Below are positions 18,408 to 28,131 of a stretch of 64,000 nucleotides of DNA, piece by piece; position 1 is the first letter of the stretch, and every line of letters begins with the position of its first letter. Location: the NCBI RefSeq assembly GCF_026016325.1, contig NZ_CP087203.1:5022001-5086000 (forward strand), in the 5' to 3' direction. Below the pieces are notes generated by a model. The model was not told the DNA's origin. It saw only the letters and a program-made list of their open reading frames with translations, and made no database searches. Both the position numbers and the translations under genes were made by a program. Source of the DNA: Pseudomonas sp. B21-056 (GTDB taxonomy: Bacteria > Pseudomonadota > Gammaproteobacteria > Pseudomonadales > Pseudomonadaceae).

Positions 18408-18524
18408 TTTTTGTGGCGAGGGGATTTATCCCCGCTGGGCTGCGCAGCAGCCCCCTGGCTCTGCCTGACACACCGCAAGGGGCTGCTTCGCAGCCAGCGG
18501 AGATAAATCCCCTCGCCACAAAAA
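18408..18524. repeat. REPIN-like palindrome (tgtggcgagggg family)
   Basis: Outer arms tttgtggcgaggggattta and the inverse taaatcccctcgccacaaa enclose inner arms gctgggctgcg/cgcagcc. This third REP family recurs at 42323, 48511, 57840 and 61480. Here it splits MoxR from DUF58, genes that are normally adjacent, so transcripts crossing it would carry a long hairpin. Confidence 0.9.
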
Positions 18525-18567
18525 GCATCCTCGCCACAATGGACTTCCTCCTCAAAGGAATACACCC

Positions 18568-19899
18568 ATGAAGCCCTCGCGCCTGCTGCTGATCTGGCTG
18601 GCGGTTCTGCTGGTCCTGGGTATTGTGTTGGGCACGTTGCAAGCACTGGGCATCGGGGTGCCGTCGTACCTCGTGTCGATCAACTGGGGCTTGCAACTGG
18701 CCCTGCTGACCCTGGCGATCCTCGACGGCGTGCGCCTCAAGCGCTTGCCGTCGCCGCACGTGCAGCGGCAAATGCCCGGGAGCCTGGCACTGGGTCGCTG
18801 GAGCGACGTTCACCTGGTGATCACTCACGACGTTCACCAGCCGCTGAACGTCGAGGTCTTCGATCATGTACCCAACGGCCTGGATTTCGAATACCTGCCA
18901 CTGACGGTCGAGCTGCAACCCGGCCAACACAGTCAGGTCGGCTACCGCTTGCGTCCGCTCAAGCGCGGGCATTTCATCTTCGAACACTGCGAAATCAATC
19001 TACCCAGCCCCCTTGGCCTGTGGACCGACAAACGCCTGCTGGATGCGGTCGATGAAATCCGCGTCTATCCCGATTTCGCCAGGCTCTACGACGGTCAACT
19101 GCTGGTGGTGGACAACTGGCTCAACCAGCTCGGCGTGCGCCAGCGCCAACGGCGCGGCCAGGGGATGGAGTTTCATCAACTGCGCGAATTCCGCGAGGGC
19201 GACAGCCTGCGCCAGATCGACTGGAAAGCCACCGCTCGCCACCGCGTTCCCATCGCCCGGGAGTACGAGGACGAGCGCGACCAGCAAATCATCTTCATGC
19301 TCGATTGCGGCCGGCGCATGCGCAGCCAGGACGACGAGCTGGCGCATTTCGACCATGCCCTCAATGCCTGCCTGCTGCTCAGCTACACCGCACTGCGCCA
19401 GGGTGACGCCGTGGGCCTGAGCACCTTCGCCAGCGACCCGCCCCGCTACCTCGCCCCGGCCAAAGGCCAGGGTCAGCTCAACGCGTTGCTCAACACCGTC
19501 TACGACCTCGACAGCAGCCAGCGCCCCGCCGACTACCAGGCCGCCGTCAACGACCTGCTGACCCGCCAGAAACGCCGGGCCCTGGTGGTGCTGGTGACCA
19601 ACCTGCGGGATGAGGACGACGCAGACCTGCTGACGGCGGTCAAACGGCTGGGCCAGCAGCACCGGGTGCTGGTGGCGAGCCTGCGCGAAGAAGCGCTCGA
19701 CCGGCTACGCCAGACACCGGTGCAGACCTTGCCGGAGGCGTTGGCCTATTGCGGGACGGTGGAGTATTTGAATGCGCGGGCCGAACTACATGAACGGATG
19801 AGTGCCCATGGCATTTCTGTACTGCAAGCCCGGCCCGGGGAACTGGGGGCCGAGCTGGTGACGCTGTATCTGGGGTGGAAGAAGGCCGGGAATCTATAA
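18568..19899 (+). CDS. DUF58 domain-containing protein
   Basis: A 443-residue protein with two N-terminal membrane helices (residues 7-27 and ~35-52) and a DUF58 core with the signature GMEFHQLREFREGDSLRQID (residues ~195-215). A vWA-like fold follows (IIFMLDCGRRMRSQDDEL, where D-x-x-x-R replaces the classical MIDAS DxSxS). DUF58 proteins partner with MoxR ATPases. GGA precedes the ATG. It is the last gene of the operon and ends almost back-to-back with the convergent Ig-repeat gene at 19901, with no visible terminator between them. Confidence 0.9.
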   Translation: MKPSRLLLIWLAVLLVLGIVLGTLQALGIGVPSYLVSINWGLQLALLTLAILDGVRLKRLPSPHVQRQMPGSLALGRWSDVHLVITHDVHQPLNVEVFDHVPNGLDFEYLPLTVELQPGQHSQVGYRLRPLKRGHFIFEHCEINLPSPLGLWTDKRLLDAVDEIRVYPDFARLYDGQLLVVDNWLNQLGVRQRQRRGQGMEFHQLREFREGDSLRQIDWKATARHRVPIAREYEDERDQQIIFMLDCGRRMRSQDDELAHFDHALNACLLLSYTALRQGDAVGLSTFASDPPRYLAPAKGQGQLNALLNTVYDLDSSQRPADYQAAVNDLLTRQKRRALVVLVTNLRDEDDADLLTAVKRLGQQHRVLVASLREEALDRLRQTPVQTLPEALAYCGTVEYLNARAELHERMSAHGISVLQARPGELGAELVTLYLGWKKAGNL

Positions 19900-19900
19900 A

Positions 19901-22900
19901 TTAATGCTCCACCTTGAAAGGCAGCCACCGTGGTGGCAAATGATCGCTGCGAAACTCCAACTCAAACTCACCGTAGGCCCCTGTCTTGGGAATAATGGAC
20001 CAGGTCAGGGGGGCTACCGTCACGGGCCGTAGCATCCGCAGTTCGGGATCAAACTGTAACCCTAGAGCCTCCGATGGAAATCCATACAAAGAAACTCTCG
20101 TCTCGTTGATCAAGTTGCTGTCTTTCCTGACACTCAACTTCAGAATGCTGGTACTTGTATCCCTGATGACCATTTTCCAATTGGCCAGGTCGTCCATGTT
20201 GATCGGACGTCCGTCCAGTTGAAGCGTAAATTCCTGCACCCAGCTATCTTCGGTGCCCGATACCCCAGATGCCAACTTGGCCGACTCCCACCCCTGCACC
20301 CCTCTCACGGATGCACTCAATACATAGCGCCCCACCCTCGGCGGCAACTCAAAGGTAATCCGCGCCTTGCCATTCGCATCGGTAACGATCGGCTCCAGCA
20401 CAACGCCCTTATAGAACCAGTGCACCCGCACCCCTTGAACCGGTTCACCACTGGCCGCACTGACTACCGTGGCCTCGGCGCTGACTTCTTTCCCTGGAGG
20501 CCCTTCGAGGTCGGCGCTGGTCAGGCTTTGAATCACGCAAGCCTCATGCACGAGATACTCAAACGATACAACCTCGGTCCCTCCGACCGCCCTGGCCGTC
20601 ACGCTGCCCGGCCCGTCTACCGTCGCCACGAAACTGAAGCGGGCAACGCCATAGAAATTGGTGAGCGTGACCGTGTCTTCCATGGCCACGTCCGTACCGC
20701 GCCAGGACACCGGTACATTTCGCGCCGGTTGACCGGACAGCGCGTTGGTCAGGGTGATTTCAAAGGACAAGGTTTCGCCCCAGTCGACCACCCTCGGATC
20801 CTGATGCGTGGCCGCCATGACATCCACCGGAATATGGCTGCCCAGGGAAAATGCATTCAGCGGCGAGCGCGCCAGCAGCCGTGAGGCCGACAGTTGCAAA
20901 TAGAACGCCGCGTCGGTCCGGTCCTCGGCCTTGAGACTCACCGGCAGATCCTTGTCGGTCAACAAGCGGGGGATCCCCAACCCTACCGGCTCGAAAGACA
21001 TGCCCGTATCCAGCTCCTGGGCGCCGCTGAGCCCCAACGTCAGGGACTGATTGAGTAACGGGCTGCCCTCTGCGGCCGAAAGCGTCAAGTCGAGCCTGTC
21101 TTTGCGTCGAGGAAAGAAGGTCTGCTCGCCCCAACGCTGCGCGGCCCCCGGACCGCCCTGTACGTTCAGGTCGAGCCAGGGGTCTTCTGCATGGGTGTGC
21201 ACGGTGAACGTATGCTCGACTTCGCTCCCGTCATAGGGATTGCTGACCAATACCGGGACTTCACTGGTGCCTGCTGCCGTCGGCCGGTAATCGCGTTGGG
21301 CAATACCATCGGCGCCACTCTCGGAGGTTTCACCATCAGGCCACTCCACCGACACGTCGTTGGCCGGCCTGCCCGTGAAGGCCGACACATACCGCAGGGC
21401 CAGTCGTGCGCTCTCGTTCTTGCTCAGGACCGGGTCGGTCGCGACCTCGTACGGCGTGCCGATCACCACTTTGTTGTGGGCCAGGTTCAGCCCGAAGGGC
21501 GGCGGCTGCGTGAAGGCGCCAACGCCCAGGACTTCAGCGGCCCAGCTACGGGTGGCGACTTCGGTGGTATCGCTGAAATCACACCGGTAGCGAATCCCCC
21601 CCGCCGTCATCGGCGCCGGCTCCGTCAAGGGCGGGGTGATGCTCCACCCGGATGGCAGGCCCGGCGACACGCTGGTTTCAAACAACAGCCCATGCAACCC
21701 GCTCAGGTCATCCACCGGTTGGAGGGTCAGGTCGTGGGTGGCGCCGATGCAGGGGTACAGATCGATGGCGGCGACCCAGGTTCTGGGTGCCTGGTCGAAC
21801 ACCAGCGTCATCGTCGGGGCCAGGTCCTGGGGCAACAACCGAAACGCCAGGTCAAGCAGTTCCAGGTCGGCCGATATTACCTGCAAGTCAAACACACCGC
21901 TGGCATCGGCCTCCAGCGCTTGCACGGTCCAAGTCACTCCGGCAGCGGTAACCGGGGTCGGGGTTTCCATGCCGGTGATGACAATTGCACGGGCGTTCGC
22001 CGGATCGCGCCACCTCAGGGAAACCTCCTTGCCGAGCAACGGGCTGCCAGTCGTCACCGTGAGATGCAATTGATAGCCCTGCCCCATGCGACACACCACA
22101 CCCGCCCCCACCCGATCGACCGCAACGTCACCCAGCTTGAAACTCGCCGTTTTCCAGGCGCTGGTCGCCAGTGTCTGGATAGTGAAGCTATGCTCCGGCA
22201 CCTGCCCGACTTCACGGGGGTTGACCCGTGCCTTGAGGGTGTATTGCCCGTGCACCGAAGGTCGGTCAATCACGCTGGCCCAGCCGTCCACACCGGACCA
22301 GGTCCGCTGGAGTCCCAGGGCGCTGTCCCATTCCACCGGCACTCCGCTGATGGGATCGTCCCCCAGGCTCACCACCTGCACCATGCACCAGACATAATCG
22401 TCCTCATCGACCACCGGGACCCGGTTGGCTTCACGCACCAGGCCAATCTTGAGATTGTGGCGCGCCAGGGACATGGCGTTGTTGACGGTAGGTTTCAGCA
22501 AACCGGTGGCGCCCAATCGCAAGTCGAAATCGCCGTCGATGCGATCATCGCAGTCCAGCGTCCATCTCAGCAGTGCATTGTTGCCCGAGACCGGCTGCAA
22601 CAGCGCCGGATCAACCCTCACCCCCAACTCCTCAGGGAGTTTCCCACCCCATTCCAACCATACAGATCGATCGCGCAACGGGCTGTCGGCAGCAAGCAAC
22701 ACGTCCAAGTGATACGAGTCACCGCGATCGGGGTAGCCGGTTTTTTCACCCCAGAGCGCGGCCTCCATGTTCGGAAACTTCACTTGCACATCATTCATCG
22801 GATCCGTGGCGTGGGCCGTCACACTGAAGGTGTGCAGCGCGTTGCCCCCAGCGTGGAAAGGGCTCTCGACGCGGGCCTTGACCGAGAGCGTGCCGGCGGT

Positions 22901-23953
22901 CTCGGGGGCAAAGTCGAACCAGGCATAGCCGCCGCCGTCGGTTTCATCGCGAAACAGTACGGTATCCCCCAGCACCCAGGACACTTCCCGTTGGGGCATG
23001 GGCAGGTCGAGGTAATACGACTTCACCTGAACCCCCAGCCTGACACACTGATTGTGCTCGATCACCGGTTGGTAAGCCGGTTCCAGATAGCTCTCGACGA
23101 CCAGTCGATGGTGCCCCAAGGACACCGCAATCGGGTACGTCTCGGCGTGGTACTTGCTGTAGATGGACAGGTTGAACAACTGGGTGTCGTCACCGGGCAA
23201 TACCGGGCAGTCCACTTGCCAGGTGTCTTCGAGCAGTTGGTTTTCCCCCCACTCGGGCGTAATCACTACCGCCTCCTGGGGATTGTCCTGGCTCCACAGC
23301 AACGCCTCGGTCCCCACCCAGGGGCTGTCCGGCGCGGGTTGGAAGGACAACTGGTGGCTCTTCGCGCCGCTCGCCCCATGGCACAGGTAAAGCAAGGGCT
23401 CCCCGGTCGGGGTATAGACCTGGCCGTCGTTGACGATTCGGGCCAGGACCAGCGGGGCCAGCTCAAGGTGGAAATCGATCCGGGCAACAATCACGTCCAG
23501 GCGTGTGTTGGATTGAGACGGGCTGAGGATGACAAACTCGAACAGATCATCGCGCTCGACATCGAATTCGATCAGCGCCGTCATCGGCGTCAGGCTCAGT
23601 GCCTGGGTTTCAGGATCGGGTATCCGGTTATCCGAGGGCGACAGCGTGATCTCCAGACTGTCCTCGGTGCCGCGCCGACGCAGGATGAAAACCCCGTCCG
23701 CTGTAGAACGGTTGTCGTACAGGAAGCTCAAACGGTAGCGCGCCCCTGCCGATTGCGGCGCCGGCGCAGGTACGATCTGGCGAATCCCCCCACCGCTGTA
23801 AAGAGACATATAGTAGATGGGTTGCCCTTCCCATTCGCCTGATTTCCTATCGAAATTGTCTTCAACGCCGGCATCTTCCCAATGATCGTAGCGCTGGTCG
23901 AAATGTCCGTTGGGGAGCACGTTGGTCCTGGTGTCGACCGGTTCTCTGTTCAT
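19901..23953 (-). CDS. Large Ig-like (invasin/BIG_1 type) repeat protein associated with Tc toxin
   Basis: A 1350-residue protein without signal peptide or membrane segment. It consists of alternating beta-sandwich-like units. Bacterial Ig-like (BIG_1) turns of the form D/N-x-x-G-x-A recur (TDGGGYAWFDF, SGVDGWASVID, SGADGIAQRDY, TNFYGVARFSF, TDANGKARITF). A linker motif HTF(S/T)V followed by A-x-x-P/W recurs near residues 371, 588 and 914, and GSPLL-type segments repeat in between. The start ATG overlaps the TcaB-like stop (ATGA), so it is translationally coupled and last in the TcA operon. I infer an accessory binding or shell component of the toxin; a role as adhesin is an alternative. Nothing catalytic is visible. 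Confidence 0.75.
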   Translation of the reverse strand: MNREPVDTRTNVLPNGHFDQRYDHWEDAGVEDNFDRKSGEWEGQPIYYMSLYSGGGIRQIVPAPAPQSAGARYRLSFLYDNRSTADGVFILRRRGTEDSLEITLSPSDNRIPDPETQALSLTPMTALIEFDVERDDLFEFVILSPSQSNTRLDVIVARIDFHLELAPLVLARIVNDGQVYTPTGEPLLYLCHGASGAKSHQLSFQPAPDSPWVGTEALLWSQDNPQEAVVITPEWGENQLLEDTWQVDCPVLPGDDTQLFNLSIYSKYHAETYPIAVSLGHHRLVVESYLEPAYQPVIEHNQCVRLGVQVKSYYLDLPMPQREVSWVLGDTVLFRDETDGGGYAWFDFAPETAGTLSVKARVESPFHAGGNALHTFSVTAHATDPMNDVQVKFPNMEAALWGEKTGYPDRGDSYHLDVLLAADSPLRDRSVWLEWGGKLPEELGVRVDPALLQPVSGNNALLRWTLDCDDRIDGDFDLRLGATGLLKPTVNNAMSLARHNLKIGLVREANRVPVVDEDDYVWCMVQVVSLGDDPISGVPVEWDSALGLQRTWSGVDGWASVIDRPSVHGQYTLKARVNPREVGQVPEHSFTIQTLATSAWKTASFKLGDVAVDRVGAGVVCRMGQGYQLHLTVTTGSPLLGKEVSLRWRDPANARAIVITGMETPTPVTAAGVTWTVQALEADASGVFDLQVISADLELLDLAFRLLPQDLAPTMTLVFDQAPRTWVAAIDLYPCIGATHDLTLQPVDDLSGLHGLLFETSVSPGLPSGWSITPPLTEPAPMTAGGIRYRCDFSDTTEVATRSWAAEVLGVGAFTQPPPFGLNLAHNKVVIGTPYEVATDPVLSKNESARLALRYVSAFTGRPANDVSVEWPDGETSESGADGIAQRDYRPTAAGTSEVPVLVSNPYDGSEVEHTFTVHTHAEDPWLDLNVQGGPGAAQRWGEQTFFPRRKDRLDLTLSAAEGSPLLNQSLTLGLSGAQELDTGMSFEPVGLGIPRLLTDKDLPVSLKAEDRTDAAFYLQLSASRLLARSPLNAFSLGSHIPVDVMAATHQDPRVVDWGETLSFEITLTNALSGQPARNVPVSWRGTDVAMEDTVTLTNFYGVARFSFVATVDGPGSVTARAVGGTEVVSFEYLVHEACVIQSLTSADLEGPPGKEVSAEATVVSAASGEPVQGVRVHWFYKGVVLEPIVTDANGKARITFELPPRVGRYVLSASVRGVQGWESAKLASGVSGTEDSWVQEFTLQLDGRPINMDDLANWKMVIRDTSTSILKLSVRKDSNLINETRVSLYGFPSEALGLQFDPELRMLRPVTVAPLTWSIIPKTGAYGEFELEFRSDHLPPRWLPFKVEH

Positions 23954-26900
23954 TTTTGCAACCCCTCGTGCGCTGCGCTTTCGGCGGCCCTGACTTTTTC
24001 CTGGACCTTGCGGGAAAACGCCGGCCCTCCCACCTTGGCGGTGTAGCGGACCTTCACGATGATGTCATTCAAGGCCGCCAGTTGACCCTTCTGGCGGTCC
24101 CACTCCTGGAACCAGGGGAAAGACAGCGTCCAGCGGGACACGGCGCCGGTGTTCTCGAAGGTATTGCGCAAGCCCTCTTCGGGCTTCAACGCCGCCACGC
24201 CAAAGTCGTCCAGGCCGATGGAAAGGGCCATTTGCTCACCGCTGCCGATGTTGAGCAGCACATCGGCCGGCGCTGGGAAGCTTTCGTCATACAGATAGTC
24301 CAGCGATTCGCGAGACGCCTTGATGGCGGTGCTGCTGCCAATCTGCGTCAGCGTTGCGCAGACGTTTTCGTAAGGGCCGAGCAACGTCGGCAAAGTCACG
24401 TCGACGGCGCTGATCTGACGGCAGTAGTGGTCGTGGTAATCCCGGTCGAACAGCAGTTGAGAAAGTTTGAAGTTCAGTGTGCCGTTGGCGATCAACCCTG
24501 CCCGCGCATCGTTCCAGTTGTCGTAATCCACCTGCCGGTCGGTGTCGTCATCGAACAACAGACGCAGGGATACGGTCTTGACCATTTCCAGACGCCGCTC
24601 ATAACGCAGCAGATAATCGGCCTCCATGCGCAACAGATCGAGGCGCAACGAGTCGCCGGCGGTCAGGCCGTAATAATTGTCCAGCCACGCATCGGTGCGG
24701 ATGTGACTCAGGCCGAACTCGGCGGTTTCCAACTGCAGTGCGCTCTGGGCACTGAGGCAAAGGCTGACAACCTGGTCGTAGGCCTGGTAGTGCAGGGTCT
24801 TGCATTGCCCCAGGTACCAGCGATACAGCTCGACGCGGGTGGCCCGGGTGAGCAGGAAATCATAAAGCGCCTGGGCGTGGGCATTCATCCTGAGGATCTG
24901 CTCCAGGCTGGCCTCGGCGGCAGACACCGCATGCTTCTGGGCCTCGATCTGCGCATCGAGCACCGCCAGCTCCGCCGTGGCCTGGTCTCGCGCCAGCCCC
25001 CAGTCTTCGCGTCGCCGCCGATAACTTTCGGAGGTGGCGTCCTTCTCGGCATCGCTGCGCACGATCTCCGCCGCGACCTGGAACCCATAACTGAGCGCCC
25101 TTGGCGCACTGCCCAACTGATGCCCGCCGTTGGCCAGGCCGAACACATTGGGAAAGGCATCGATGACAGCACCGGCAACCTGCATCGAGGTGCTCAGCGA
25201 CGTCAACAACTTAGCGGTGTCGAGGGCGCCCATGACCTTGTATTCATTGTTGGAAATATTTTCGCTGTACAGCTTCGTGTAATGGGCTTGCCGCTGCTCG
25301 GTCAGGGTGCGACTGCTGTTCATTGCCGCCAGCGCGCCCCGCAGTTGTTCGAGATTTTCTTCCTGCACGGCCCTGGCGAAGGTACTCAGCTCGGTCAGGT
25401 GGCGCTGTTGCAACAGTTCCTGCTCGCCTCGGTCCTGTTGCTCCAGCAAGCGCATCACCTGGTTGCCGCAGTCCTGCAGGTACTGGGTCGCCCGGATCGC
25501 CGTATCGAACAGCGTGCGCCAGCGAAACGCCGCAACCCGCAAAGGCCCGCCCATGGGGCGGACAGGCCCGGCACCACCGGCCGCCAGGTTGTTGAGCAGG
25601 TCGGAAGGGTTGATCGTGCTGAACAACTCGATGGACAGCGGTTTGCCGTCAATGGTCAGGTTGTTGCGCAGGTTGTACATGCGCTGGGCCGGTAACTCAT
25701 ACAGCAACAACACCCGCTGACTCACCGGCAGGCGGAAACGCTCCGCGCCGATGACGCCAGGGTCTTCAAAGAAACGGGTCTTGACCGGCAGCGACCCCGA
25801 ATCCAGCAGCAGCCCTTGCTCGAATGCCTTGAGCGCGGCACTGTCGTCCAGTTCATCCACCAGTTCCGCCAACGTGGCAGGCGTCCACTGGCTGAGGGTG
25901 TGCACATCCGGCGTGGCGCCCATCAGGTTCTTGGCGCGCAGGTATTGCATCTTCGCCGCAGCCAGGCTGTCCCGGGTCAGTTGCCGGTACAACCAGTCGC
26001 CCCAAGCCACGAGGTTGGCAACGTAGTCGAGGAAAATCAGCATCTGGTAGTGCCGGGGCGTCGAGTAGGCAATCGCATCCGGGTCGGTCGGGTTGTCGGC
26101 CTCACACCCCACGTCGCCCTCGGCACTGGCCACGTTCAGCGGTCGGCACCGCCAATAGCGTGGCTTCGGGTCCGCCCGCTCGGCATTCGCGTCGGCGATC
26201 GCCTGGGGATCGAAGATGAAATGCAACCATTGCTGGGCTTCGACGAAGCGGTCTTCATCCTTGAGCCGGGTCGCCACCAGGTGGGGCAGATGAAAAAACA
26301 GTTCCCAGAAGAACAGCCCGTTGGCGCCGTCGAACGGGCCGTTGGGCTCGCTCGCATTCTCGGGCAGCGGGGGTTCGTCGGGAAACTGGGTGTCCCAATC
26401 GAGTACCGCATCGATCGAGACATTGGCACGTGTCACCAGTTCAGCACCGATCAGGGTGTTCAGACGTGCGTATTTGAGTGTCAGACCCGAGTCATTGAGA
26501 TGCAGGAACTGGGCCCCGCGTGGATTGGTCTTGTGCACGGAGGGAAGGCTGGGGGCGGCGGGAACGCCCTTCAGCGTCAGAGTGAAGGTCTTCTTGCCAA
26601 AATCACCCGGGCCTTCCATGACGAACGTCGCCGTCAAGTTGGCGAAGTTGTCGCGCTCGACCTGCTGCCAGGCAAATGACCAGCCGCCGTTGTCGGAGTG
26701 TGGCTCCTCAACGCCTGGAATGTCATCACCTGCGGGGTACCGCAGCGATAGCGTGAAGGTCTTTTGCTCTCCTGCCTTGCCGGGCGTCAGCAGGGCACAA
26801 TGCGCTTGATAATGCAGGTACTGCTTGCTTCCGTCAGTTGTCACGACCGCTTTGAGGGTGAAGTGCTCTACCAGAGGATTCGCGCCGCTCGACACCTCCT

Positions 26901-28062
26901 CTGTCATTTGGGAAAAGTCTATGGTGGCCACCCGCTGCTGAAGGGTCGAGGGGCTCGCGAAGCGAACCATGGCCAGGTGGTCCATGATCGGCTTTTCGTC
27001 GGCCACCTTGCGAAACAGTGCGTCCCGTGTTTCGTAAATCTCCACCGGCCGGGGATGCAGCGCTGTAAAACCTGCCGGCGCATTGGTCAAATGCACCGCC
27101 AACCGACCCTTGGGGTACAACGGGTCGACGTCGTCGCGCAGCATCACCGCCACCAGCCGACATCCCGGGCTGACGTCCTCGTTAAACGCCGACAGGCTCA
27201 GCCGTACCGGTGGCGACCACTTCCCGTCCAAGGTGATAAACGCCACCTTCAGCTCAAGCTCATAGGGCTTTTGCACGCCGCCATCGCCATCGATCAACGC
27301 CTCGCGCCATTCGGCCCAGACCAGGCACAGGCGCCCACCCCAAAAGACCAGGCGGCTGTCGAGCACCTGCGCATCGGCAGGGATATCGACAGGCTGCCAC
27401 TCGCTCCACGCCGCCGGATTGATCGTTCGGGTGTCGGTGTCCAGCTGCACATCGGCCTTGCGCCAGAAGTAACGATAGGGCGCGATCCGCTCCCGGCCCA
27501 CCAGGTAGTAGTCGGCGCGGCGGGCATCGGGGCCGTCGACATAGCCATTGAGCACGTCCAGGTTGCACACCTCTTCAAAGGCGCGCAGGTACTGCTGGAC
27601 GCCCGACTGCACCGAATCGGTGGTCAGGCGGGTCTGGTTGAGGTTGTTTTCCAGGGCCCTGAACAGGCTGGTCTTGCGGATGCGCGCATAAGGTGTGATG
27701 TAGTCTTCGGGCATGCATTTGAGCAACTGACTGGCGGCCCATAACGGGTACTGGCTGGCAATGTCCCAGTCCTTCAGGTCCTTGCGGTCGAACTCCCGCT
27801 GGGTGTAGCCCGGCTCGAGCTTCTGGTAGACCGCATGGATGTATTGCTGGAAACAACTGACCGCCTCGGCGACCCAGGTAGTCTTGACCTGATGGTTATC
27901 CAGGGGATCGGTGCGCAGCCACTCCAGCAGATCGTCTGCGGTCTTGATCGGTGGGTAGCCCTTATTGGCGTCGTGGTCTTCGATCTCCTTGATCCCCAAG
28001 GCACATTCGATCAACGCGTCGCGGCGCAGGGCGGTTGCCCGGGTGATGTCTTGCGTAGCCAT
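23950..28062 (-). CDS. Tc toxin A component, C-terminal part (TcaB-like: neuraminidase-like, pore-forming and TcB-binding domains)
   Basis: A 1370-residue homologue of Photorhabdus TcaB and of the C-terminal half of TcdA. The order is an ABC-toxin N-terminal region (residues ~20-180, TTWVAEAVSCFQQYIHAV), a neuraminidase-like region (YFWRKADVQLD onward), long alpha-helical pore and linker segments near residues 880-1130 (LEQLRGALAAMNSSRT, AELAVLDAQIEAQKHAV) and the C-terminal TcB-binding domain (RQISAVDVTLPTLLGPYENV near 1215; FPWFQEWDRQKGQ near 1320). GGAG precedes the ATG. It follows the TcaA-like gene by 69 bases. With TcB and TcC encoded at 50.5-57.8 kb it should build the pentameric translocation channel. 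Export route and host are unknown. Confidence 0.9.
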   Translation of the reverse strand: MATQDITRATALRRDALIECALGIKEIEDHDANKGYPPIKTADDLLEWLRTDPLDNHQVKTTWVAEAVSCFQQYIHAVYQKLEPGYTQREFDRKDLKDWDIASQYPLWAASQLLKCMPEDYITPYARIRKTSLFRALENNLNQTRLTTDSVQSGVQQYLRAFEEVCNLDVLNGYVDGPDARRADYYLVGRERIAPYRYFWRKADVQLDTDTRTINPAAWSEWQPVDIPADAQVLDSRLVFWGGRLCLVWAEWREALIDGDGGVQKPYELELKVAFITLDGKWSPPVRLSLSAFNEDVSPGCRLVAVMLRDDVDPLYPKGRLAVHLTNAPAGFTALHPRPVEIYETRDALFRKVADEKPIMDHLAMVRFASPSTLQQRVATIDFSQMTEEVSSGANPLVEHFTLKAVVTTDGSKQYLHYQAHCALLTPGKAGEQKTFTLSLRYPAGDDIPGVEEPHSDNGGWSFAWQQVERDNFANLTATFVMEGPGDFGKKTFTLTLKGVPAAPSLPSVHKTNPRGAQFLHLNDSGLTLKYARLNTLIGAELVTRANVSIDAVLDWDTQFPDEPPLPENASEPNGPFDGANGLFFWELFFHLPHLVATRLKDEDRFVEAQQWLHFIFDPQAIADANAERADPKPRYWRCRPLNVASAEGDVGCEADNPTDPDAIAYSTPRHYQMLIFLDYVANLVAWGDWLYRQLTRDSLAAAKMQYLRAKNLMGATPDVHTLSQWTPATLAELVDELDDSAALKAFEQGLLLDSGSLPVKTRFFEDPGVIGAERFRLPVSQRVLLLYELPAQRMYNLRNNLTIDGKPLSIELFSTINPSDLLNNLAAGGAGPVRPMGGPLRVAAFRWRTLFDTAIRATQYLQDCGNQVMRLLEQQDRGEQELLQQRHLTELSTFARAVQEENLEQLRGALAAMNSSRTLTEQRQAHYTKLYSENISNNEYKVMGALDTAKLLTSLSTSMQVAGAVIDAFPNVFGLANGGHQLGSAPRALSYGFQVAAEIVRSDAEKDATSESYRRRREDWGLARDQATAELAVLDAQIEAQKHAVSAAEASLEQILRMNAHAQALYDFLLTRATRVELYRWYLGQCKTLHYQAYDQVVSLCLSAQSALQLETAEFGLSHIRTDAWLDNYYGLTAGDSLRLDLLRMEADYLLRYERRLEMVKTVSLRLLFDDDTDRQVDYDNWNDARAGLIANGTLNFKLSQLLFDRDYHDHYCRQISAVDVTLPTLLGPYENVCATLTQIGSSTAIKASRESLDYLYDESFPAPADVLLNIGSGEQMALSIGLDDFGVAALKPEEGLRNTFENTGAVSRWTLSFPWFQEWDRQKGQLAALNDIIVKVRYTAKVGGPAFSRKVQEKVRAAESAAHEGLQK

Positions 28063-28131
28063 TGCCCTCTCCTGTGGGTTGGGTGTCGTCGCCGTCCGGA
28101 CAAGCTCCGTGGCGCTGGATGGAGCATCGTT

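Noticed and set aside
21191..23842. Long open frame on the plus strand (883 codons) opposite the 1350-residue Ig-repeat gene
   Set aside because: It lies wholly antisense to a gene with clear Ig-like repeats. Its translation is rich in Arg, His, Gln and Gly with no recognisable motif, which is typical of GC-rich shadow frames.
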